DNA of 64,000 nt from Deltaproteobacteria bacterium Ga0077550 (GTDB lineage: Bacteria; Myxococcota_A; Polyangia; Nannocystales; Nannocystaceae): contig LNFB01000138.1 in the NCBI GenBank assembly GCA_001464385.1, positions 1 through 64,000 of the forward strand, in the 5' to 3' direction. This document shows positions 33,875 to 46,528 of the stretch, piece after piece; the stretch's first letter is position 1, and each line of letters opens with the position of its first letter. Made by a program: the position numbers and the translations under genes. The notes beneath the pieces are model-generated. The model searched no databases. It was given only the letters and a program-made list of their open reading frames with translations, and was not told the origin of the DNA.

Positions 33875-35244
33875 CGCTCGCCCCGGATCCGCGGCAGGTA
33901 GCGATCGCGCAGCTCGGTCTGTCGCGAGCGCATCGGGATGGCGCGGCCGCGGATCCACACCGCGCGCGGGCGCTGCGACAGCTCGAACGGATCGCCGTCC
34001 CACACCACCAGGTTGGCGACCTTGCCGGGCGCGATCGTGCCGTAGTGCGCGTCCATGCCGTAGGCGCGGGCCGGCACCGCGGTGATCGCCGCCAACGCGA
34101 GCTCGGGATCGAGGCCGTACGAGATGGCGAGGCCCGCCTCCTGCGTGACGTTGCGCGGGTTGTGGGCGTCGCCGAACACCGCGATGCCGACCTCGACGCC
34201 CGCGGCGGCGAGCAGCGCGGCGTTGTCGAGCCGCGCGCCCATCTCGTCCATCGACTCGGGCAGGTTCTGCGACGGCTGGACCACGACCGGGATCTTCGCC
34301 GCGGCGAGCTCGTCGGCGATCCGCCATGCCTGCGTGCCGCCGAGGGCGACGACCTTCGCGCCGCCCTTCGCGAGCGCGACGAGCAGGCGCAGATCGGTGA
34401 TGCGGTCGGCCCCGATGACGAGCGGCGCCTGGCCGGCGACGTACGGCGCGAGCGCCTCGAGGTCGAGGCGATGCGCGCTCAGATCGCGCGACTGGGCCCG
34501 GTCGTACGCGGCGCGGTGCGTGCGATAGAACTCGGCGTCGGCGAACAGCTCCTGCAGGCGCAGCCACGTGGCGGCGCGCGAGCCCGCGACCGTCTGCCCG
34601 AGGTTCACCCGCATCGCGACCTCGTCGTCGGCGACGATCGTGCGGGTGTCGCCGTGGACGAGATCGATCCACGCGACCTGTCCGCTGACGAGCCCGCCCT
34701 TGGGGGTCACCGCGGCCGAGGTCACGCCCTCGATCGCGTTGACCGGCAGCAGCGCGCTGTCGGCGTTGATCGCCGACGAGGCGTCGTACGCCGCGCGGAT
34801 CGGATCGGCGATGGCGACGCTGTCGTCCTTGGTGCTGCCCTCGGCGTCGATCTCGACGAGGCCGAGCGCCGAGTCGACCGCGACGATCCCCGGCGTGATG
34901 ACCTTGCCCGTGAGGTCGATGGTCTTCGCGCCCGCGGGGATCGTCGTCGCGGCCAGCGTGCCGACCGCGGCGATGCGGGTGCCGCGGAGCTCGATCACCG
35001 CGCCGGCGATCCGTCGGCCGTCGCCGGTGCGGACCTCGGCGCCGACGAGGTAGATCGGCGCGCCCTCGGTGTCGAAGGGGAGTCGTCCGGCCCGCGTCGC
35101 GCCCCGTGCGGGCTTGGCCGCGCGCGCGGGCGCCTTCGCGGGCTTGCTCGCCGCGGGGGCGGCCGGTGCCGCGGTCGCGACCGGACCCACCGACAGTCCG
35201 AGCGCCAGGGCGGCGCCCGCGATCCAGCACATGCGCGTGTTCAT
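33871..35244 (-). CDS. Amidohydrolase-like exported protein lacking the HxH metal motif
   Basis: ATG 35244 overlaps the upstream gene (ATGA) and gives a signal peptide (MCWIAGAALALGLSVG). The 457-residue body is an imidazolonepropionase-like amidohydrolase with VYLVGAEV-type N-terminal beta-sandwich and the C-terminal GTIAPGKVANLVVWDGDPF. Where the family has TPGxIDxHxH, this protein has TPGIVAVDSALGLVEIDAEG, so the first two metal-ligand histidines are gone. It is likely a non-catalytic partner of the amidohydrolase encoded immediately upstream, or has a different active site. Confidence 0.85.
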   Translation of the reverse strand: MNTRMCWIAGAALALGLSVGPVATAAPAAPAASKPAKAPARAAKPARGATRAGRLPFDTEGAPIYLVGAEVRTGDGRRIAGAVIELRGTRIAAVGTLAATTIPAGAKTIDLTGKVITPGIVAVDSALGLVEIDAEGSTKDDSVAIADPIRAAYDASSAINADSALLPVNAIEGVTSAAVTPKGGLVSGQVAWIDLVHGDTRTIVADDEVAMRVNLGQTVAGSRAATWLRLQELFADAEFYRTHRAAYDRAQSRDLSAHRLDLEALAPYVAGQAPLVIGADRITDLRLLVALAKGGAKVVALGGTQAWRIADELAAAKIPVVVQPSQNLPESMDEMGARLDNAALLAAAGVEVGIAVFGDAHNPRNVTQEAGLAISYGLDPELALAAITAVPARAYGMDAHYGTIAPGKVANLVVWDGDPFELSQRPRAVWIRGRAIPMRSRQTELRDRYLPRIRGER

Positions 35245-36681
35245 CGTGCCCCCGTGCGGCCGTTGTCGTAGCCGAGCTCGAAATCCGTCTGCGGTCGGCG
35301 GGCCGCGTCGCTGCGATCGTAGACCAGCTCGCCCTCGATGAAGACCTGCGCGGCCTTGCTGTACACGCTGAAGGGGTCGCCGTCCCAGACCACGAGGTCG
35401 GCCTGCTTGCCGGCCTCGAGCGTGCCCACGCGATCGTCGACGCCGAGCGCCCACGCCGGGTTGGCGGTGATCCAGCGCAGCGCCTCGTCGTCCGCGACCT
35501 CGAGGCCCGCGCGACGGCCGGCCCACATCGCCTTGCTCGCCTCTTGGTTGAGGTGCTGGATGCCGATGCCGCTGTCGGAGTGGATGATCGCCCGCGCGCC
35601 GGCGACCGACAGCATCGCCGCGTTCTCGCGGATGCCGTCGAAGGCCTCGGCCTTGAAGCCCCACCAGTCGGCCCACACGCTCGCGGCGGTGCCGGCCTTC
35701 GCCAGCTCGGGGGCGATCTTGTAGGCCTCGACCGCGTGGTGGAACGAGCGGATCGCGAACCCGAACTCGCGACCCAGCGCGAGCATGCCGAGCATCTCGT
35801 CGGCGCGGTAGCAGTGGTTGTGCACGAGGATCTCGCCGCGCAGCACCGCCGCGAGCGTCTCCATCGCGAGGTCGCGCGCCGGCGGATCGGGCGGGCCGTC
35901 GGACTTGCCGTCGTCGTCGGACTTGTCGCCCTTGGACTTGTCGCCCTTGGCTTCGTGGCGCGCGAGCTTCTCGCGGTACCGCTCGAGGCTGCGCTGGTAC
36001 TCCTGGGCCTTGATGAACGCGCCGCGGAACCCCGCGACATTGCCCATGCGCGTGCCCGGGCCGCCCTTGTCGCCGTAGGCGCGCTTGGGGTTCTCGCCGC
36101 ACGCCATCTTGAGGCCCTCGGGCGCGCCGACGAACCGCGCCTCGTCGATGCCACGCGCGCCGACGTACGTCTTCACCGTCACCGAGCGGCCGCCGATGAG
36201 GTTGGCCGAGCCCGGGAGGATCTGCATCGTCGTGACGCCGCCGGCCCGCGCGTGGTCGATCTGCGGATCCTGCGGCCAGTAGGCGTCCTGCGCCCGGACA
36301 TGCGCGGTGGTCGGCGACGTCATCTCGTTCCCGTCGCTGTGCGCCGAGAACCCCGGCGCCGCGTAGACCCCGATGTGCGAGTGCGTGTCGATGATGCCCG
36401 GGGTGATGGTCTTGCCGGCGACGTCGACGACGCGCGCGCCCTTGGGCGCGTCGATCGAGGCGGCGACGTCGGCGATCCGATCGCCGCGCAGGAGCACGTC
36501 GCCGCGCTCGTAGATCACGCCGGCGGCGGTCATGACCCGGGCGCCGCGCAGCAGCAGCAGCGCGCCGTCTTCGGCGGGCGCGGTCGGCTCGGGGGTCGAT
36601 GCGGTCGCGCGCGGCGGGGGCGCAGGCGAGCGACGCGGCCGCGAGGACCGCCACACGCAGGACCGCCGCGCGCCGATGCAT
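35241..36681 (-). CDS. Exported amidohydrolase with intact metal motif; apparent frameshift near the signal peptide
   Basis: Most of the protein is in one frame and has the amidohydrolase core: GKTITPGIIDTHSHIGVYAAPG with HxH, VHNHCYRADEM, RSFHHAVEAYKIAP, IIHSDSGIG with the catalytic-type Asp, and VGTLEAGKQADLVVWDGDPF. A Lys/Asp-rich insertion (about GDKSKGDKSDDDGKSDG) interrupts the middle. The signal peptide (MHRRAAVLRVAVLAAASLAC from ATG 36681) is in another frame and would join the core after a one-base change in the cgcgcgcgg run at about 36604-36613. This is probably an assembly error or a slippage site. It heads the leftward operon. Confidence 0.82.
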
Positions 36682-36761
36682 CGGGCGTGCACGGGTTGGC
36701 ATGAGCGCACCGTACGTCGTCGTCCTCGCCCCACGCAAGGGGCTGCTATGCTCCCGCGCGC

Positions 36762-37766
36762 ATGGAATCCGGCGGAGACGACGACGCGTCGCGCGATGCA
36801 CCCGGGGCTGCTGCGCCCGCGGGATCGAGCGCGCCCACGCTGTCGCGCGTGCTCATGGCCTTGAAGCCCGCCAGCTGGCCCAAGCTGCTCGTCGCCGCCG
36901 CGTTCGGTCAGGTGCTGGGCGTGATCGCGGCCGGACGCTTCGACCCGCTCGGGGCGGCCCTTGGTTTCGCCTTCACGCTCTTCGATCTCGCGTTCGTGGT
37001 GCTGCTGAACGACTACGGCGACCGCGAGGTGGACGCGCTCAAGCGGCGGATGTTCCCCGAGGTGGGCTCGCCGAAGACCATCCCCGATCGGATCCTCGAG
37101 CCGCGCTCGGTGCTGCAGCTCGGCCTCGGGGCCGGGGCCCTGGCGCTGTCGGTGGGGCTCGTCGCGGAGCTGTTCGGCGCCCGGCCCGGCGCGCTGCCGG
37201 CCGCGGCGGCGTGCATGGCGTTGTTCGTCGCCTACACCCTGCCGCCCTTGCGCCTCAACTACCGCGGCGGCGGCGAGCTGCTCGAGATGCTCGGCGTCGG
37301 CTTCGCGCTGCCGTGGTTCAACGCGTACCTGCAGTCGGGTCGCGCGGCGCCCGACGTGCTGGGATGGTTGCCCGGGTTCGCGCTGCTCGCCCTGGCGTCG
37401 GCGCTGGCCAGCGGCCTGTCCGACGAGCACAGCGATCGACTCGGCGGCAAGCGGACGTTCACCACGATGTTCGGCCCCGAGCGGGTCCGCACGGCCGTGG
37501 AGGGGATGTTCGTCGGCGCGATGCTCGTCTGGGCGGCGATGGGCAAGCTCGCGCCGCACCTCGCCGACTGGTGGACGACGGTGCCGGCGGTCGGGGTGAT
37601 GAGCTGGTTGCATCGCGGGCTCACGGCGGCCGGTCGGGCGGCCGACGCCGACGAGCCCGCGGGCATCTCGCGCTACAAGCTCGCGCTGCACCGCGGTGTC
37701 TGGTGGGGGACGATCGTGCTGGCGCTGACGCTGCTGGCCCGCTGGGCGATCGGGGCCCTCGCGTGA
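36762..37766 (+). CDS. UbiA-family prenyltransferase
   Basis: The 334-residue integral membrane protein has about eight helices and the two Asp-rich motifs of the family: NDYGDREVD in the first half and DEHSDRLGGKRT in the second. These bind Mg-diphosphate of a prenyl donor and transfer the chain to an aromatic or other acceptor, as in quinone, heme O or chlorophyll synthesis. The subtype is not clear; the second motif (DEHSDRLGGKRT) resembles the MenA/bacteriochlorophyll-synthase branch. It starts divergently from the amidohydrolase operon and its stop overlaps the next start (GTGA). Confidence 0.93.
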   Translation: MESGGDDDASRDAPGAAAPAGSSAPTLSRVLMALKPASWPKLLVAAAFGQVLGVIAAGRFDPLGAALGFAFTLFDLAFVVLLNDYGDREVDALKRRMFPEVGSPKTIPDRILEPRSVLQLGLGAGALALSVGLVAELFGARPGALPAAAACMALFVAYTLPPLRLNYRGGGELLEMLGVGFALPWFNAYLQSGRAAPDVLGWLPGFALLALASALASGLSDEHSDRLGGKRTFTTMFGPERVRTAVEGMFVGAMLVWAAMGKLAPHLADWWTTVPAVGVMSWLHRGLTAAGRAADADEPAGISRYKLALHRGVWWGTIVLALTLLARWAIGALA

Positions 37767-38518
37767 GCCCGCTGGCGGCGCTCGACGCCGAGCTCGCGGC
37801 GAAGGATCCGTGTCGCCGCAGCCTCGCGCCGGATCGGCCGCGCGCCCACGACCTCGGCGAGATCCTCGGCCCGGCCCTCGCCGACGCGCCGACGGGGCTG
37901 GCCGACGTGTTCGTCGAGGGCACGTGCGCGTTCGTCCGCGCGCTGGCCGACGCGTTCCCCGAGAACCTCCTGTGGGATCTCGATCTGCCGCTGTCGACGT
38001 GGTGGCGCGCGGCCAAGGCCGCCGACGATCCGGTCGCCGCCGCGCGCGAGCTCCTCGGGATCGCGACCGAGCTGCAGGGGCTCTTCGGTCGGGCCACGGC
38101 GCTGCACTTTCGCTACGCGCACGACTTCCTGTACGGCTACGACTGGGCCAAGTGGGTTGGCCGTGATCCCCAGGCGCGCGCGGCCGTCGGGCCCTTCGAT
38201 GCGGTGTTCCTGCGGGCGATGCGGGCGCGCGGCCACGAGCTGCTCGCGCTCATCGCCGCGGGCGGTGACGCGAAGTACCCGGCGCTGCCCGAGGCCGTGG
38301 TCCGCAACCCGTTCGCGTTCTCCCGCGAACCGGAGGCCGAGCTCGCGATCCACCGCGCGCTCGCGGCGGTGGGCAGGATCCCGGTGCCGGCGTGGCGCAC
38401 CGAGGCGACCGTCTCGTGGACACCGCCGTGGGCGACGTGGCGCGAGCAGGTCGCGGCCCGCCTCGGCTACCGGTTGATCGATCCAGGGCGCGACGACGCA
38501 GACGCGAGGGGTGCATGA
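37763..38518 (+). CDS. Protein of unknown function coupled to UbiA
   Basis: GTG 37763 overlaps the UbiA stop and the gene's own stop overlaps the next ATG, so this 251-residue protein is translated in a tight trio. It is mostly helical and Ala/Leu-rich with a conserved-looking core FPENLLWDLDLPLSTWW, ALHFRYAHDFLYGYDWAKWVGRDP and AVGPFDAVFLRAMRARGHELL. No signal peptide or membrane helix is seen. I do not recognise a family; a soluble partner in prenyl-quinone or redox metabolism is a guess from context only. Confidence 0.75.
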   Translation: MSPLAALDAELAAKDPCRRSLAPDRPRAHDLGEILGPALADAPTGLADVFVEGTCAFVRALADAFPENLLWDLDLPLSTWWRAAKAADDPVAAARELLGIATELQGLFGRATALHFRYAHDFLYGYDWAKWVGRDPQARAAVGPFDAVFLRAMRARGHELLALIAAGGDAKYPALPEAVVRNPFAFSREPEAELAIHRALAAVGRIPVPAWRTEATVSWTPPWATWREQVAARLGYRLIDPGRDDADARGA

Positions 38519-39861
38519 GCGAGTACGACTACGATCTGTTCACGTTGGGTGCGGGCTCGGGCGGCGTCGCGGCGAGCCGCCGCGCGGCGAGTCACGGCGC
38601 CAAGGTGGCCATCTGCGAGGACCGGGCGCCGGGCGGCACGTGCGTCCTGCGGGGCTGCGTGCCGAAGAAGCTCTTCGTCTACGCGTCGTCGTTCGCCGAC
38701 GATCTGCGCGCCGCGGCGGCCTATGGATGGGACGTGTCGGGCGCCGTCGACTGGCCGCGCCTGGTCGCGGCGAAGCGCGCCGAGCTCGCGCGGCTCTCCG
38801 AGGTCTACGCGAAGATGCTCGCCGACGCCGGCGTCGCGTTCGTCCACGGCCGCGGCGTCCTCGTCGATCCGCACACGGTCGTGGTCGACGGTCGCCGCAT
38901 CACCGCGCGGCGCGCGACCGGCGGTCGGCCGTGGATGCCCGGGATCGTCGGGGCCGAGCTGTGCATGAGCTCCGACGAGGCCCTCGAGCGCAACGAGCTG
39001 CCCCGGCACGTCACCATCGTCGGCGCCGGCTACATCGCCGTCGAGTTCGCGGGCATCTACCGCGCGGCGGGCTCGGAGGTCACGATGCTGGTCCGCGATC
39101 GCGGGGTCCTGCGCGGCTTCGACGACGACATCCGCACGCACCTCGCCGAGCAGATGCGCGGGGCCGGCATCGACATCCGCGAGCACGCCGATGTCGAGTC
39201 GGTGGTGCGGGACGGGGATCCGGGCGGGGGCCTGCAGGTCCGCCTGGGCTCGGGCGCGCCGCTGGGGACCGACGCGGTCCTGTTCGCCACCGGCCGCGTG
39301 CCGAACAGCGAGGGCATCGGCCTCGCGGAGGTCGGCGTCGCGCTCGACGATCGCGGCCACATCCTCGTCGACGAGTGGTCGCGCACCGCGGTGCCGTCGA
39401 TCTACGCGATCGGTGACGTGACCGCGCGACCGCAGCTCACGCCGATGGCGATCGCCGACGGCCGCGCCTTCGCGGACACCGAGTACGGCGGCGCGCCTCG
39501 GACGGCGGCCCACGAGCACGTCGCGACCGCCGTCTTCTCGCAGCCGCCGTGCGGCACCTGTGGCCTCACCGAGGCCCAGGCGCGCGCGCGCGGACCGGTG
39601 AGGATCTTCCGCGCCCGCTTCCGCCCGATGAAGTCCGCGTTCGCGGGCAAGCCCGACACCACGATGATGAAGCTCGTCGTCGACGCCGACACCGATCGCG
39701 TACTCGGGGTCCACATGGTCGGCCCCGACGCTGGCGAGATCATCCAGGGCTTCGCCGTCGCCGTGCGTTGCGGCGCGACCAAGGCCCAGTTCGACGCGAC
39801 GCTCGCGGTGCATCCCACGGCGGCCGAAGAGTTCGTGACGATGGCCAAGCCCGTGGGGTGA
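38515..39861 (+). CDS. gor: Glutathione reductase-like pyridine nucleotide-disulfide oxidoreductase
   Basis: The 448-residue flavoprotein begins with a dinucleotide fold (LFTLGAGSGGVAASRRAA), the redox-active disulfide GGTCVLRGCVPKK, an NADPH fold VTIVGAGYIAVEFAGIY, AIGDVTARPQLTPMAI and the C-terminal His-Pro-Thr/Glu active-site HPTAAEEF. These are glutathione-disulfide reductase hallmarks; the two Arg in NADPH-binding (VRDRGVLRGFDDDI) fit NADPH use. A short strand before ATGGRP is unusually basic (ARRATGG). It follows the unknown gene with an ATGA overlap. It could feed the glutaredoxin domain of the predicted seleno-peroxiredoxin 10 kb upstream (inference). Confidence 0.92.
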   Translation: MSEYDYDLFTLGAGSGGVAASRRAASHGAKVAICEDRAPGGTCVLRGCVPKKLFVYASSFADDLRAAAAYGWDVSGAVDWPRLVAAKRAELARLSEVYAKMLADAGVAFVHGRGVLVDPHTVVVDGRRITARRATGGRPWMPGIVGAELCMSSDEALERNELPRHVTIVGAGYIAVEFAGIYRAAGSEVTMLVRDRGVLRGFDDDIRTHLAEQMRGAGIDIREHADVESVVRDGDPGGGLQVRLGSGAPLGTDAVLFATGRVPNSEGIGLAEVGVALDDRGHILVDEWSRTAVPSIYAIGDVTARPQLTPMAIADGRAFADTEYGGAPRTAAHEHVATAVFSQPPCGTCGLTEAQARARGPVRIFRARFRPMKSAFAGKPDTTMMKLVVDADTDRVLGVHMVGPDAGEIIQGFAVAVRCGATKAQFDATLAVHPTAAEEFVTMAKPVG

Positions 39862-40012
39862 GTCGCGGCGGCGTCGCGCGGGGTGCCACAGTCGCCGCGG
39901 TTCGCGAGGTGCAACGGTTGCGTCGTCGACTGCCCCGACGCGCACGAGTCTCGATGCCGGAGTCGGCCGCGGCCTGTGTATACCTGGTCGGCCACGGGGA
40001 GCGTACCGACGG

Positions 40013-43636
<3,624 letters not shown>

Positions 43637-43648
43637 CGGCGACCGCCC

Positions 43649-46405
43649 TCACGGCGATGTGGCCGAGCCGTCGGCGGAGGGTCCCTGGCCGAACCGAGCC
43701 TCGGCCTCGGCGCGCGCGGTCTCGTAGCGCGCCGCGTCGCCGCTGCGCTTCAGGTACGACAGCCACGCGATCCACACCTTGCGATCGTCCGGGGACGCCT
43801 CGAGCATGCGGGGGAGGATCGACTCGGCGAGCTCGCCCGACTGCGCCGCCGTCGTCAGGAGCATCCCGCGGGGCGGCGTGAACTCGGGCGCGGTGGTGAA
43901 GGCCTCGAGGTAGCGCGAGACGGCGCCCGGGGGCACCGCGCCGGCGCCGGCCGCCTGCCGCTGGATTTCGCCATCGAGGTAGAGGGCGAGGGCGTCGCCG
44001 AATCGCGTCACGTCGGTCGCGAGCGCGGTGGCCTCGGCATCGTCCGACGCGCGCAACGCAGACGCGGGCAACGGCTGGCGCAGCCGGAGGATCGCTGCGA
44101 GGTTGCGCGCGCCGTGGTCCACCATCCCCTCGTAGGCGACGCGGGGCGCCTCGAGCGTGAGGTACGGTCGGAAGTCGGTGTTCTGCGGGTGGTCGTCGCA
44201 CAGCGCAGCGAGGCCCGCCGGGTCGAGCAGGTGGGCGCCGAGCAGATCGCGGGGGTCCTCCATCAACAGCTCGCGGTACACGGGGCGCTGCAGCTGCGCG
44301 CGCAGGGCCGCCACGTCGACGTCGAGGGCGGCGCCGCCGGTGCGGGCCACCAGCGCCACCGCGGGCGTCTGTACGTTGTAGATGCCAAGGAACGCGTGGC
44401 CCTCGGGGAACACCGCCGCGAAGGTGCACGCGACGATCGGGAGGGTCTCGGCGTCGAGCTGGTACAGCGGCAGCCACTGCGCGAACAGGCCGCCGTCGGT
44501 GAGGTGCGCGGCGATGTTCTCGAAGTGCTCGCGCGCGTAGAGGCTGCCGGCGCCGTCCTGCCCGGGGTGGAAGAGGTCGGCGACGATGACGTCGTAGCGC
44601 TCGCGGCTCGCGGCGACGAAGCGGCGCGCGTCGGCGGCGTGGAAGGTGACCCGGGGGTCCTCGGTGATCGCGGCGTTGGTCCCGGCGAAGTGCTTCAGCT
44701 CGTCGAGGACGGCGGGCACCAGCTCGACCGCGTCGATGTGCGCGAGCGCGTCGAACGATCGCACCGCGCCCAGCGTCGCGCCGGTGCCGACGCCGAGGAA
44801 CAGCGCGCGCTCGGCCCCCGGCGCGAGCAGCAGCGGCAGGTGGCCCATGCGCCGCTCGCCGAAGGACATCGCGCCGCCCATGCGGAAGTGGCGGCCGATC
44901 TGCAGCCGCCGCAGGGGCAGCTTGCTGTTCGCCGTGTCGGTCTTCTCGCTGACGATGACGAGGCCCATCGCGCTCTGCCGCTCGTCGAGGACCGTCCAGC
45001 CGGGATCGGGCGCCGCGATCACCAGGGTCTTGGGCGCCAGCCCCGTGAGGGCGACCACCGCGACGATGGCCCCGATCTGGTGGACCGGCTTGAAGCGGCG
45101 GAACCACGTGAACGCGCCGAACACGAGCAGGTAGCCGTAGACCACCAGCAGGAATCCGTCGCGGTAGCCCAGCTCCGCGGGGGCCCAGACGCCGAACACG
45201 AACGGGGCGATCGCGCCGCCGGCGGTGTTCAGCGCGTAGGCTCGGCCGACGCCCCCGGCCGCGACCAGGCCCATCGCGTGGCTGAACAACGCGCCCATCA
45301 GCACGGTGGGCACCGCGAACACGCAGGCCGCCGCGGCGAGCTCGGCGACGAGGTGCGTGGCGAACGACGCGCCCTCGGGGGCGATCGACTCGACCAGCGC
45401 GGGCGTCGCGGCGAGGGCGAGCGCGGCGACGACCGTCGCGGCCGCGAGGACGAGCAGCAGCGCCGCGGCGGTGGTGGCCGGCCGCCCGCGCGACCACTTC
45501 GCGCCGTGACTCGACCACACCCACGCGCCCACGGCCGTGCCGCCGAGGTAGACCGCGAGCACGTTCGCGAAGGTGTAGATGGTGTTCTCGAGCACCTGCG
45601 ACAGCACGAGGACGCCGGCGACCTCGAGGCCGACGCCGACGATGCCGGTGCCTGCGAGCAGCACGAGCAGCGGCAGCGGCTCGTGCACGTCGGGATCCGG
45701 ATCCCGCGACGCGTCGATCGGTGTGGTGTCGGGCGGGCGGTGCGTGGCCGGGATCGTCTGGCCCCGCGCCCAGCGTCGGGCGAGCACGGCCGCGAGGCCG
45801 CCGAACCCGGCGAGCAGCGCCGCGCCGTGGGCGAGCCCGACCGCGGGGAGGATGACGTGCACCGTCACCAGCACCCCGAGCAGCGCGCCGATGGTGTTCG
45901 CCGCGTAGAGCCGGCCGATCCCGCGGGCGTCGTCCTCGCCCTCGCAGACCCGTCGCCGCGCCTCGGTCACCGCTGCGAGCGTTGCGCCCATGCACAACGT
46001 GCCCGGCAACATCAGCGCCGCCGCGATCGCGAGCGCGCCGGCCACCGCGCCCGGCGTGTCGTTGCTCCCCGCCATCGGCCCGAGCCACGCCGGGATCGCG
46101 CGACCCAAGGCGTGCAGCAGGTACGGGCTCACCACGGCGAAGCCCGCGGCGAAGAGCTCGAGGCGGACGAACAGCCCCAGCGGATCGGGCCCGGTCGCCG
46201 CGCGGCGGTGCCACAGCGCGGCGCCCAGGGCCATGCCGCCGAAGAAGCCCGCGAGCGTCGCGAGCACGCCGAGCGTCTCGCTGCCGAGCATCGGCGTGCA
46301 CAGCCGCGTCCACACGATCTCGTAGCCGAGGGCGGCGAACCCGGAGCACACCAAGGCCGCGAGCAGCGGGGTATCGCGCGCGGTCGTCACGGGCGCCCGC
46401 AGCAT
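43649..46405 (-). CDS. Membrane-fused spermidine synthase-like protein
   Basis: ATG 46405 gives 918 residues. The N-terminal half has about 12-14 hydrophobic helices arranged as two MFS-like bundles ([33 protein letters not shown] is typical but longer than a motif). The C-terminal part is a spermidine/spermine-synthase-type methyltransferase fold: [46 protein letters not shown] and [11 protein letters not shown]. Such fusions are widespread and the aminopropyl-transferase activity is usually unproven. It is divergent from the flavoenzyme at 46529. Confidence 0.88.
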   Translation of the reverse strand: MLRAPVTTARDTPLLAALVCSGFAALGYEIVWTRLCTPMLGSETLGVLATLAGFFGGMALGAALWHRRAATGPDPLGLFVRLELFAAGFAVVSPYLLHALGRAIPAWLGPMAGSNDTPGAVAGALAIAAALMLPGTLCMGATLAAVTEARRRVCEGEDDARGIGRLYAANTIGALLGVLVTVHVILPAVGLAHGAALLAGFGGLAAVLARRWARGQTIPATHRPPDTTPIDASRDPDPDVHEPLPLLVLLAGTGIVGVGLEVAGVLVLSQVLENTIYTFANVLAVYLGGTAVGAWVWSSHGAKWSRGRPATTAAALLLVLAAATVVAALALAATPALVESIAPEGASFATHLVAELAAAACVFAVPTVLMGALFSHAMGLVAAGGVGRAYALNTAGGAIAPFVFGVWAPAELGYRDGFLLVVYGYLLVFGAFTWFRRFKPVHQIGAIVAVVALTGLAPKTLVIAAPDPGWTVLDERQSAMGLVIVSEKTDTANSKLPLRRLQIGRHFRMGGAMSFGERRMGHLPLLLAPGAERALFLGVGTGATLGAVRSFDALAHIDAVELVPAVLDELKHFAGTNAAITEDPRVTFHAADARRFVAASRERYDVIVADLFHPGQDGAGSLYAREHFENIAAHLTDGGLFAQWLPLYQLDAETLPIVACTFAAVFPEGHAFLGIYNVQTPAVALVARTGGAALDVDVAALRAQLQRPVYRELLMEDPRDLLGAHLLDPAGLAALCDDHPQNTDFRPYLTLEAPRVAYEGMVDHGARNLAAILRLRQPLPASALRASDDAEATALATDVTRFGDALALYLDGEIQRQAAGAGAVPPGAVSRYLEAFTTAPEFTPPRGMLLTTAAQSGELAESILPRMLEASPDDRKVWIAWLSYLKRSGDAARYETARAEAEARFGQGPSADGSATSP

Positions 46406-46528
46406 ACACCTTCGCCCGTCGCGAGCCGTGAAGGTTCTCACTGGTCTCCACCCGCGCGGGCGACGGCCGCAGTTGGATCACGCCTGGACCTCACCGAGGT
46501 CGTGGCGCGGCGCGCTAAGATCCGCGCC

